DNA of 64,000 nt from an uncultured bacterium (GCA_948964545.1 CAREDV010000001.1:682001-746000); one strand, 5' to 3'. Shown: positions 53,714 through 61,252, counted from the stretch's first letter. Numbers and translations: made by a program. The notes: a model not told the origin generated them from the letters alone.

Positions 53714-54520
53714 TTACCAAGGATAATCTTCTTTAATTTGCCAGCCGTCATTAATAATTTTCGCGGCACAAGTTTGTCCATCATTATTTTTATTTTTACA
53801 ATTTTCAGCATCAGCTTTTCCCCAAGGGCTGATAAAACCGTTGTTAAAATTTAATGAAAACAAAAATAAATCTCTTCCAGATTTATTAGGCTTATTTCTT
53901 GCGCCGTTTATATCAATATAGATTAAGACTTCGCGGTATGTGCCTTGGAAAGTGTTATACAAAAAAAATAAAGTTTGCCCGTTGCTCATTTCGATAATAT
54001 ATGGGCTTGTATGCCATATACCACTGTGAAAAGTTCCGTTTAAGAATCTATAATATTCTTTTATACCTATTTGCGCAGGTGATTTTTTCCCATGAATTAT
54101 TACATTTTTTAAATATGGAGTAATATAAGTTTCAACAAATGGAGTTATTGGATCTGTGCCTTCAACAACTTCCTGATTGGATACATTTGCCCAATCCTGC
54201 GTTGATGAGTTTTCAAGCTGTGAATATTCAATGGTTTGAGAAAGACGATTATATGCTTCTTTTAATCTTGTAACAGTTAGTTTTTTTTGATAATTAGATA
54301 TTAATGCAGGCATTGTTATTGCTGCAACAACTCCAATAATTCCTAAAGTTATTAATACTTCGGCAAGTGTAAAACCGCCGTTAAAATTTTTACAAAACCC
54401 AATGTGTCGGGTCAAGCGAAACTTTTGCGAAAACTGAATAAGTTTTAACCAATGTTGTTCGGCATTGCTACGCACGTAGTGTTTGGGGGGGGGGCACTCA
54501 CGGCCGATTAATCTAAGCAT
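53714..54520 (-). CDS. Type IV prepilin-like protein 2, in frame at a C10 tract
   Basis: The 268-residue protein starts at ATG 54520 behind GGAGG. The leader is long (49 residues), begins MLRLIGRECPPPKHY with the Pro run coded by ten Cs, and ends NGG|FTLAEVLITLGIIGVVAAITMP. This is a clear prepilin peptidase site (Gly-1, Phe+1, Glu+5). With 10 Cs the frame is open, so this gene is ON as written. The mature part has a DINGARNKPNKSGRD box and cysteines toward the end. It converges with the SNF2 gene, 2 bases apart. Confidence 0.85.
   Translation of the reverse strand: MLRLIGRECPPPKHYVRSNAEQHWLKLIQFSQKFRLTRHIGFCKNFNGGFTLAEVLITLGIIGVVAAITMPALISNYQKKLTVTRLKEAYNRLSQTIEYSQLENSSTQDWANVSNQEVVEGTDPITPFVETYITPYLKNVIIHGKKSPAQIGIKEYYRFLNGTFHSGIWHTSPYIIEMSNGQTLFFLYNTFQGTYREVLIYIDINGARNKPNKSGRDLFLFSLNFNNGFISPWGKADAENCKNKNNDGQTCAAKIINDGWQIKEDYPW
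54485..54494 (-). repeat. Poly-C tract (10 C) in prepilin 2 leader
   Basis: Ten Cs on the coding strand, 26 bases after ATG 54520, in Pro codons; frame preserved at ten. The sequence beside the tract (GTGAGTGCCC) resembles that in prepilin 3 (ATGAGCGCCC). Confidence 0.85.
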
Positions 54521-54565
54521 ATAAAATACCTCCAATGTTTCTATTATTTATTATTATTTGAATCT

Positions 54566-54602
54566 TGTCAATACTTGAAATTTATTTATTTTGTTTTATA
54601 AT
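54566..54602. promoter_or_regulatory. Promoters between prepilin 2 and rpsU
   Basis: Plus strand: TTGAAA (54575-54580), 16 bases, TATAAT (54597-54602), reading into rpsU. Minus strand: TTGACA (54566-54571) with an AT-rich -10 near 54548-54553, reading into prepilin 2. The -35 boxes lie 3 bases apart. Confidence 0.55.
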
Positions 54603-54646
54603 GAATTTATACGTTACAAATTAGCCGAAAAGGTGGTGAAAAATAA

Positions 54647-54820
54647 ATGGCAGAAGTTAAAGTTGGCGAAAACGAATCAATTGAAAGCGCTTTAAGACGT
54701 TTTAAGAAAAAAATTCAAAAAGCTGGTATACTTTCAGAAGTTAAAAAACGTGAAAGATATGAAAAACCTAGCGTAAAAAGAAAACGCAAATCAGAAGCTG
54801 CTCGCAAGAGAAAAGTTTAG
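54647..54820 (+). CDS. rpsU: Ribosomal protein bS21
   Basis: The 57-residue basic protein starts MAEVKVGENESIESALRRF with the S21 'RRFKKKIQKAGILSEVKKRERYEKP' core and a Lys/Arg-rich tail. It is a small-subunit protein important for initiation. It is a single gene with its own promoter (TTGAAA/TATAAT) and terminator. AGGTGG precedes the ATG. Confidence 0.93.
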   Translation: MAEVKVGENESIESALRRFKKKIQKAGILSEVKKRERYEKPSVKRKRKSEAARKRKV

Positions 54821-54830
54821 TATATAAAAG

Positions 54831-54858
54831 AAAAGGAACGTGAAAACGTTCCTTTTTT
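54831..54858 (+). terminator. Intrinsic terminator after rpsU
   Basis: AAAGGAACG, 6-base loop, CGTTCCTTTTTT, 12 bases after the rpsU stop; A-run on the other flank may also serve the convergent sigma-factor gene. Confidence 0.9.
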
Positions 54859-54881
54859 AATGCTTTTACTTCACGAAATAT

Positions 54882-55778
54882 CTACCCTACGTAGCCTGCT
54901 AACACTTCCTGACCTAACACGGAGAATCTCATCTTCTTTAAGGCTCTCAATTCTGTCTGGCGAATACATTCTTTTGTAACGCCGTATATGTTTCCTATTT
55001 CTTCCAGTGTCATTTTTGCACTGTCATCCAAACCGTATCTCATTTTAACAACTTCCTGCTCGCGTTCTTTTAATGTTGAAATTACATTCCAAATATCTGC
55101 ACGTAAATTATCAAATTCAACTTCGTGTGTTGCTGAAGCCTTTTCATCTTCAATAATATCCGCAACATTCATCTCTTTGCCGTCAGAATTTTCAAGACCG
55201 CTTTCAATTGAAATTGTTTTTGTATATGCATTCAAAAATGTATCTATTTTGTCAGGTGCAATATTCATTTTTTTTGCAACTTCTTCGTTTTTTACCTGAC
55301 CATTATTTTCGCGTTCCATTTCACGTTTAATTTTTGAGAATTTTGATAGAGTTTCCTGAATATAAACAGGAATTTTCATACAATGTGACTGCTCAGAAAT
55401 TGCTTTGAACATTGCCTGCTTAATCCACCAGCTTGCGTATGTTGCAAATTTGTAGCCGAGTTTGTAGTTGAATTTGTCAACAGCAACCATTAAACCCACA
55501 TTTCCTTCCTGAATTAAATCAATAATTGGAAGATTGGACATGTGGATTGCTTTTTTGGCAATTGTTACAACGAGTTTTAAATTTGCTTTAATAAGTTCCT
55601 GTTTTGCTGTTTCGTCGCCTTCTTTTACTCTTTTGGCAAGTTCTTGTTCTTCTGTTTGGCTTAAATTGCGGTAATCAGAAATTTCTCTGATGTAATTTGC
55701 GAGCACTGTGTCGTTTGCAGCTTCAATAACTTCATTTTTTGCGGGGTTAGTTTTTTTCATTTTGACAATACTATTCAT
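54882..55778 (-). CDS. Sigma-70 family factor (group 2-like)
   Basis: The 298-residue protein has region 2 ('LIQEGNVGLMVAVDKFNYKLGYKFATYASWWIKQAMFKAI'), region 3 and region 4 ('LKEREQEVVKMRYGLDDSAKMTLEEIGNIYGVTKECIRQTELRALKKMR'). There is no region 1.1. Regions 2.4 and 4.2 are close to the housekeeping type, so it should recognise -10/-35 promoters, but 'TKECIRQTE' differs from the usual TRERIRQIE. It has a strong promoter overlapped by palindromes. Confidence 0.85.
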   Translation of the reverse strand: MNSIVKMKKTNPAKNEVIEAANDTVLANYIREISDYRNLSQTEEQELAKRVKEGDETAKQELIKANLKLVVTIAKKAIHMSNLPIIDLIQEGNVGLMVAVDKFNYKLGYKFATYASWWIKQAMFKAISEQSHCMKIPVYIQETLSKFSKIKREMERENNGQVKNEEVAKKMNIAPDKIDTFLNAYTKTISIESGLENSDGKEMNVADIIEDEKASATHEVEFDNLRADIWNVISTLKEREQEVVKMRYGLDDSAKMTLEEIGNIYGVTKECIRQTELRALKKMRFSVLGQEVLAGYVG

Positions 55779-55821
55779 ACCTCTTAAACTCCTTCTTGGT
55801 AAACATACAAAAATAAAACAA

Positions 55822-55859
55822 TATATACTTAGTATATACTACAGTATATAAAATTTCAA
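55822..55859 (-). promoter_or_regulatory. Sigma-gene promoter overlapped by palindromic ATATACT repeats
   Basis: Minus strand TTGAAA (55854-55859), 17 bases, TATACT (55831-55836). The -10 lies inside AGTATATACT (55831-55840), a perfect palindrome, flanked by further ATATACT/AGTATAT half-sites at 55822-55849. The arrangement suits a repressor or autoregulatory site. Confidence 0.5.
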
Positions 55860-55929
55860 GTCTTATGTAAACTTATATTAAATACTGTAAAAAATCTTTT
55901 GTAGTATAATGATTGTAGGAGAGTGAATT

Positions 55930-56388
55930 ATGAAAAAGAAAATATTAATAACATTTGGTATTTTTACAGTCTTGTTGGCTGCATCTGTAGCAGGAATTGC
56001 AGTTACTAATATGAACGCGCCTAAACATCCGTCAGACTATCATATCGGTATAGCTTATGATAAAGCTTTGGAATCAGACAAACCTATGCTTGCTGTATTT
56101 TATGTTGACTGGTGCGGATATTGTATGAAATTTATGCCTAAATTTAATGTTTTGAGTAAATTATACGGCAATAAATACAATTTTGTTATGGTTAATGTTG
56201 AGGGAAGTAAGGAAAACCGTAAACTTGCAGAAAAAACAGGTATTGGCGGATTTCCGACAGTTTATATTCTTGACCAGAAATATGATAACAAGGTGCTGTT
56301 ATCAAATTCTATTTATCAAGATTTAGGCAAATTCAGAGTTGAACTTGATAGATATTCAAGAATAAGAGCAATGCTTGATAATAAATAA
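55930..56388 (+). CDS. Membrane-anchored thioredoxin-fold protein
   Basis: The 152-residue protein has one N-terminal hydrophobic segment (residues 4-27) and a thioredoxin-like domain with YVDWCGYC (Cys62, Cys65), a later GGFPTVYIL (cis-Pro) and a helical end. It probably performs disulfide exchange outside the cytoplasm, like TlpA/DsbD-C-type proteins. AGGAG precedes the ATG. No terminator for it is visible on the plus strand. Confidence 0.8.
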   Translation: MKKKILITFGIFTVLLAASVAGIAVTNMNAPKHPSDYHIGIAYDKALESDKPMLAVFYVDWCGYCMKFMPKFNVLSKLYGNKYNFVMVNVEGSKENRKLAEKTGIGGFPTVYILDQKYDNKVLLSNSIYQDLGKFRVELDRYSRIRAMLDNK

Positions 56389-56447
56389 AAAAAAGACCTT
56401 GATAATCTTTTCAAGGCCTATCCGTTTAAATAAGAAGAGAGAGCTTT
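56388..56447 (-). ncRNA. Candidate small RNA under an AGCAA-N21-TATATA promoter
   Basis: The minus strand from about 56447 to 56388 contains no reading frame. It starts near GCTCTCTCTTCTT, a CU-rich stretch complementary to AAGAGAG purine tracts. It ends in a hairpin CCTTGA (loop of 8) TCAAGG (56397-56416) followed by eight Us. The strict AGCAA-N21-TATATA element lies just upstream. The stem is short and one flank has a mismatch, so confidence is moderate. Confidence 0.4.
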
Positions 56448-56452
56448 ATATT

Positions 56453-56484
56453 TATATAAAGTATTACTGCAAAAAAAATTTGCT
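56453..56484 (-). promoter_or_regulatory. AGCAA-N21-TATATA element without a gene downstream
   Basis: Minus strand AGCAA (56480-56484), exactly 21 bases, TATATA (56453-56458), reading into the candidate RNA and terminator rather than into a gene. TTGCAG inside the spacer also stands 16 bases before TATAAA. Confidence 0.45.
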
Positions 56485-56507
56485 AATTTTGGAAGAAATA
56501 TTAAAAA

Positions 56508-57311
56508 ATGTTAAGAGATATTCAAAATTTAAAAGATAATAGAAACGTAGATATCCAAAAAGTTGGGATAAAAAATCTTAAAATGCCGCTGATTGTTCAG
56601 CGAAAAAATAGCTCAAATCAGGTAGTGTCGGCTGATGCTAGAGTTTGCGTATCATTGCCTAAGCATTATAAAGGCACACACATGTCAAGATTTGTAGAGG
56701 TTCTGTCAGAGTGGCAGACTAAAAATTTATTGGGTGTGGATATAAAAGGCTGTCTTGAAAAGATTATCGAAAATCTTGATGCGCAAAGCGGTGAATTGGA
56801 ATTCAAATTTACATATTTTATTGATAAGAAATCTCCAGTTACGGGAATTTATGCTCCAATGAGCTATGAATGTTCGTTTGAGGGCAGAATTATTGATGAT
56901 AAGTATAAATTTATTCTAGGAGTTTCTGTTCCAGTAACAACTTTGTGTCCTTGTTCAAAAGAGATTTCCGATAACGGTGCTCACAATCAGCGTGCGGTTA
57001 TCAATGTAAAAATTTCTTATGATGAAAGCGAACAAGTCTGGATTGAGGATTTGATTGAACTTGTTGAAGGATGTGCATCTTGTCCGTTATACACACTTTT
57101 AAAACGCGAAGATGAAAAATATGTTACAGAACATGCCTGGGATAATCCTAAATTTGTAGAGGATATTTTGCGCGACGTTGTAGTTGAGTTGAGAAATCAT
57201 CCGACAGTAAACGAATTTGAAGTTGACTGTGAAGCGTTTGAAAGTATTCATAACCATTCTGCATGGGCATTCCAACACGAAGTGGTACTACGTACACAGC
57301 CTTCTTTATAG
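56508..57311 (+). CDS. folE2: GTP cyclohydrolase FolE2
   Basis: The 267-residue protein matches type IB GTP cyclohydrolase: 'VGIKNLKMPLIV', 'LPKHYKGTHMSRFVEVL', 'PVTTLCPCSKEISDNGAHNQR' with the cysteine pair, and 'CASCPLYTLLKREDEKYVTE'. It makes dihydroneopterin triphosphate for folate or queuosine and differs from zinc-dependent FolE. It converges with the DUF2229 gene, 1 base apart. Confidence 0.93.
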   Translation: MLRDIQNLKDNRNVDIQKVGIKNLKMPLIVQRKNSSNQVVSADARVCVSLPKHYKGTHMSRFVEVLSEWQTKNLLGVDIKGCLEKIIENLDAQSGELEFKFTYFIDKKSPVTGIYAPMSYECSFEGRIIDDKYKFILGVSVPVTTLCPCSKEISDNGAHNQRAVINVKISYDESEQVWIEDLIELVEGCASCPLYTLLKREDEKYVTEHAWDNPKFVEDILRDVVVELRNHPTVNEFEVDCEAFESIHNHSAWAFQHEVVLRTQPSL

Positions 57312-57312
57312 A

Positions 57313-58386
57313 TTATTTTGAGGTTTCTATGTAATTGGTATTTGGTATGTAATTACTTTCCATATCCATGTTGCTTATGATATTAGCGCGTTTTTTGCGG
57401 AAAAGCATATCAACAAAAGCTTCCAATCGGGTTATAAATCCTGCTTCACCTGTTTGCTCGTCAATTGTAAGGTTTAAAAGCGGTTTATTAAATCTTTTTG
57501 CCTGTCTTGTAATTCTTTCAATCATCAATGAATCAGGCCCGCAGCCAAATGCTGTAAGAGTAATTATACCGTCAATTTTTGCATCTTTCATAAAATGACC
57601 TGCACAGCCTGTCATTTCACGCTCATTTGCCCAATACATGCCTTGCCCGAGAGTTGCAATACCATCGTCCATTTGTTCGTTAGAAAGCTGTAATGATGAG
57701 TAAACCCTGACATCCATCGCTTCAAGTTTATCAAATATTTTCATGGAAGCGCGTTCATCAAAAATGTTGTAGCCGTGTGATACAAGTGCTATTGATATAG
57801 GAAATTCTTTGTTTTGGTTTTCAATAAATACTTTACCCTGCAGAGCATAATTCATAGCTTTTTTATAGCTCATGCCTGATTTTGACATAATAAAGAAATT
57901 ATTGTATGTTCTCCAGCCTGCTTTTGAAGCTTTTTTGATTCTTTCCATATCAGTAATGCCGAATTGTCCTGCAATTTCAGCTAAAAAGTCATATAATCCT
58001 TGATTTTTTTCGGATTTATCAAGTGTTGCTTCAATCATTGTGAAATCTTTTTTAACAACGTTTCTGACCAAATCAGGAAGTCCTCTGATTTTAGAGCAGT
58101 TATAAATTTTTGGAGCAATTGATTGAATTGACGGAACAAAAATTTTATCAACACCTTTATCTATCAAATTAAGAACATGCCCGATATAAATTTTAATAGG
58201 CAGGCAGGTTTCTGTTACCACAAGAGCCGAACCGCTTGACATAGTTTGTTTTGTCGTAACATCTGAAAGTACAATTTTAATACCCAAATCGGTAAAAAAT
58301 CCGTAATAAAACGGGTAGTTCTGGTAAAATGACATTCCGCGCGGAATGCCTATTGTCATATCTTTATTGTTCTTAGAGTTTTCCAC
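57313..58386 (-). CDS. DUF2229 / 2-hydroxyacyl-CoA dehydratase activase-like protein B
   Basis: The 357-residue protein begins 'MTIGIPRGMSFYQNYPFYYGFF' and has 'TETCLPIKIYIGHVLNLIDKGVDKIFVPS', cysteines in TAFGCGPDS and the end block 'LTIDEQTGEAGFITRLEAFVDMLFRKKR'. It is a paralogue of the protein at 16164 (both have DEQTGxAGxxTRLEAFVD). Again there is no ASKHA ATPase domain. In many anaerobes the two domain types are fused in one long protein, so these may form a two-part complex. Function unknown. Confidence 0.65.
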   Translation of the reverse strand: MENSKNNKDMTIGIPRGMSFYQNYPFYYGFFTDLGIKIVLSDVTTKQTMSSGSALVVTETCLPIKIYIGHVLNLIDKGVDKIFVPSIQSIAPKIYNCSKIRGLPDLVRNVVKKDFTMIEATLDKSEKNQGLYDFLAEIAGQFGITDMERIKKASKAGWRTYNNFFIMSKSGMSYKKAMNYALQGKVFIENQNKEFPISIALVSHGYNIFDERASMKIFDKLEAMDVRVYSSLQLSNEQMDDGIATLGQGMYWANEREMTGCAGHFMKDAKIDGIITLTAFGCGPDSLMIERITRQAKRFNKPLLNLTIDEQTGEAGFITRLEAFVDMLFRKKRANIISNMDMESNYIPNTNYIETSK

Positions 58387-58432
58387 GATAAATCCCCTTT
58401 GCTGTTTTTATAATACTTCAAAATAAATTTTT

Positions 58433-58460
58433 TTGCTATCTTTGTTAATTTATAGTAATA
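58433..58460 (+). promoter_or_regulatory. rsmE promoter, possibly leaderless
   Basis: TTGCTA (58433-58438), 16 bases, TAATAT (58455-58460). The ATG at 58468 is 7 bases later, so the transcript would start at or within a base or two of the start codon; no Shine-Dalgarno is seen. Confidence 0.45.
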
Positions 58461-58467
58461 TTTGTTT

Positions 58468-59196
58468 ATGCCGCACTTTTTTATAGATTCAAAGGATGTA
58501 AAGCAGGATAAAATTGTAATAAGCGATAAGGAAAATTTTAACCATATTGCAAAATCTTTGCGTATAAAGAGTGGTGAAAAACTGCTTTTAATTGACGAAA
58601 ATCAAATTCAATACGAAACTGTTGTTGAAGAAGTTACAAATAAGGAAATAACGGTTAATGTTGAAAATTTTTATAAGTCTTGCAGAAGGCTTGATTTTGG
58701 ATTATATCTTGCGCAAAGTCCGCTTCGAAGCGACGCCCAGTCAATCATCGTCGAAAAAGCAACAGAACTCGGAGCAGAAGGATTATACCCTGTTTATACT
58801 GATAATTGTGCTCTTGGCAGAAGTGTTATTGAGAAAAAGATTCCCAAATGGCAAAGGTGCATGTATGAAGCTTCTAAACAGTGTGAAAGGGCGTATGTTC
58901 CGAAATGTTTTGAATTGACAGATTTGCGGACAGTGATAAGTTTGGGGTATAAAGTTATAGCATTTTGTGAAAGATGCACTGATATTACTTTGCGTCAATA
59001 TTGTGAGAAAAATCCTATTCAAAAAGGCGATAAAATTCTTGTAATCATAGGGCCTGAGGGCGGATTTTCCGAGCGTGAGTTTGAACTTTTCAGAGAGCAT
59101 AATGTTGCAATGCTTACACTCGGTGATTTGATTTTAAAGGCAGAAACAGCAGTGATTGTTGCGTTAGGGAATATTATTTATGAATATAACAGATGA
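58468..59196 (+). CDS. rsmE: 16S rRNA m3U1498 methyltransferase
   Basis: The 242-residue SPOUT methyltransferase starts MPHFFIDSKD, has 'HIAKSLRIKSGEKLLLI', 'QSPLRSDAQSIIVEKATELG' and the knot region 'IIGPEGGFSEREFELF ... LTLGDLILKAETA'. I use ATG 58468 instead of a TTG at 58462. It overlaps cca by 17 bases. Confidence 0.92.
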   Translation: MPHFFIDSKDVKQDKIVISDKENFNHIAKSLRIKSGEKLLLIDENQIQYETVVEEVTNKEITVNVENFYKSCRRLDFGLYLAQSPLRSDAQSIIVEKATELGAEGLYPVYTDNCALGRSVIEKKIPKWQRCMYEASKQCERAYVPKCFELTDLRTVISLGYKVIAFCERCTDITLRQYCEKNPIQKGDKILVIIGPEGGFSEREFELFREHNVAMLTLGDLILKAETAVIVALGNIIYEYNR

Positions 59197-60568
59197 TATT
59201 TTAGTTAAAATAAAAGAAAATTTTGATAATGAAATCTATCTTGTCGGCGGAACTGTGAGAGATTATTTTATGGGTCTAGAAAGTCACGATAGAGATATTC
59301 TTGTAATGGATGAGGATGCAAAAGAGTTTTCTTTAAAACTTCAGAAATTATTCGATGCAACATTTATCGCGCTTGATGAGGAAAATAAAATTTACAGACT
59401 TGTAATGCAAGATAAGGTTAATTATATCGATGTTACTAATCCTGTCGGCGGAACTATAGAAAAGGATTTGATGCGGAGGGATTTGACTATAAATGCAATT
59501 GCCGTAAATATCAGGACAGGTGAAATTGTTGATATTACAGGCGGTGTGGCTGATATTACAAATAAATGTATTCATTGTGCAAACGAACATAATTTTATAG
59601 ATGACCCTTTGAGATTGTTGAGAGTTTATCGTTTTCAGGCTCTTTACGGATTTGATATTGCCCCGGAAACAGTCAGTGCAGTTTGCAAATATTCGGATTT
59701 AATCAAAAAGCCAGCTGTTGAACGTGTTAACTATGAAATCTTAAGACTTTTCAGCGGTAAATATGCTCATGCTGCGCTTGAAAATATGAATAAAACCTGG
59801 ATTTTGGAGAAACTTTTTCCATTTGTAAAAGAATTAAAGCAGGTTCCGCCGAATTCTCATCACCATTTGGATTTACTTCACCATTCTATTGAAACGGTTA
59901 AGCAGATACAGAATATTTATGATGATTCATCTGATGAGGTTAAAGAACATTTAGATAAAATTGATTTTGGCGGATTTTCAAGGTTAGCACATTTGAAGTT
60001 TGCAGGATTTTTACATGATATCGGCAAATTTTCAACTTGGACAATCGAAGAAGGTGGTCGACACAGATTTATAAAACATGATGATGTCGGAGCAAAATTG
60101 GCGTTAAAACTTTTGAAAAACATGCATTTTTCAAACAAACAAGCGGAATACTTATCAGCGATGGTTAAAAATCATATTTATCCGTCGCAGGTAATGTGTT
60201 CGCCTCAGATTACCGACAAGGTTATGATGCGGTTTGTGCGTAAAATGGATACAAATTCTGTTGATAACATTATTCTTGCTATGGCTGATAGATTATCAGC
60301 CCGTGGACCTGAGATTACCGAGCAAATTGTTGAGCGTAATATAAATTCTTTAAATATGTTGTTAAAGTTTTATCTTGAAGCCAGAGAAAATCTTAAACCG
60401 CTTCCAATACTTTTGACAGGTAATGATGTTATGGAAATTTTAAATATCAAACCATCACCAAAACTGGGTGAAATTATGAATGCACTCCATGAAGCTCAAT
60501 TATCAGGTGATGTTATGACCCGCGAACAGGCGGTTGAATTTATTAGTAGTTCATATTGCCCTCAGTAA
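59180..60568 (+). CDS. cca: CCA tRNA nucleotidyltransferase / poly(A) polymerase family with HD domain
   Basis: The 462-residue protein has the class II nucleotidyltransferase head (YLVGGTVRDYFMG, SHDRDILV, 'LMRRDLTINAIAVN', 'DDPLRLLRVYRFQA') and a C-terminal HD phosphohydrolase domain (FLHDIGKFSTW, 'HDDVGAKLALKLLK'). It adds CCA to tRNA 3' ends and may have phosphatase activity. The 3' end overlaps convergent prepilin 3 by 26 bases. Confidence 0.9.
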   Translation: MNITDDILVKIKENFDNEIYLVGGTVRDYFMGLESHDRDILVMDEDAKEFSLKLQKLFDATFIALDEENKIYRLVMQDKVNYIDVTNPVGGTIEKDLMRRDLTINAIAVNIRTGEIVDITGGVADITNKCIHCANEHNFIDDPLRLLRVYRFQALYGFDIAPETVSAVCKYSDLIKKPAVERVNYEILRLFSGKYAHAALENMNKTWILEKLFPFVKELKQVPPNSHHHLDLLHHSIETVKQIQNIYDDSSDEVKEHLDKIDFGGFSRLAHLKFAGFLHDIGKFSTWTIEEGGRHRFIKHDDVGAKLALKLLKNMHFSNKQAEYLSAMVKNHIYPSQVMCSPQITDKVMMRFVRKMDTNSVDNIILAMADRLSARGPEITEQIVERNINSLNMLLKFYLEARENLKPLPILLTGNDVMEILNIKPSPKLGEIMNALHEAQLSGDVMTREQAVEFISSSYCPQ

Positions 60569-61252
60569 TGATTTTATAAGCGCAGGTATAGCCTTCCCCG
60601 TCTTTGTTACAGTCATCTTCTTGACCAAAACCATAAGGATGAACTTTACCGTTTTCTCGTTTGTCAAGATAAAAATAAAATATATCCCTGCCGATTTTGT
60701 TCGGTTTCTGTTTTCCGTTAACATCAACAATAAACATTAAATCAGGATTTCCCCAGAAATAACCGCCTGACGGGTTGCTTAAGAATTTTAGTGCAACTAC
60801 TGATCCGTCAGCTAATGCAAGCGGATATCCTGCCCAATATACGGACATGTAATCTCTGACGGTTGTCCCATTTAATTCTAAATATTTATTTTTTGTAAGT
60901 ATACATGGGTTTTCAAGCCAGGCTGATTTACCGCAATTTTTCAGATAATTCATATGTTCTGCGTACATATCAACTACATGTTGATTCGGTTCATCAGTTC
61001 CCATACTGTATGCATCAAAAATCCAATTTGAAGGTTCACCTTCTTCATTAACAATTTGTGTTGTAACATTTTGAATAAGAGAATATGCTTTCTTCATACG
61101 TTCAACATAACCCTTGTTTTGAATATTAGTGATAAGGGCTGGCATAATAATTGCAGAAACAACACCAATAATACCTAAAGTAATAAGAACCTCAGCTAAA
61201 GTGAAACCAACGGGGGGGGGGCGCTCATTGCTTTTCTTAATATTTTTGTCAT
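60543..61252 (-). CDS. Type IV prepilin-like protein 3, out of frame at a C10 tract
   Basis: ATG 61252 follows AAGGAG at 8 bases. As written, ten Cs (61212-61221) shift the frame, so translation gives 18 codons (MTKILRKAMSAPPPLVSL) and then TAG. With 11 Cs it reads MTKILRKAMSAPPPPVG|FTLAEVLITLGIIGVVSAIIMPALI. That is a textbook basic prepilin leader of 17 residues with Gly-1, Phe+1 and Glu+5, ending in a 236-residue protein. The mature part has cysteines and a DVNGKQKPNKIGRD box. The gene is OFF as written but otherwise intact. Confidence 0.8.
61212..61221 (-). repeat. Poly-C tract (10 C) in prepilin 3 leader
   Basis: Ten Cs on the coding strand, 31 bases after the ATG and directly before the cleavage site. 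One more C restores the prepilin frame. Confidence 0.85.
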
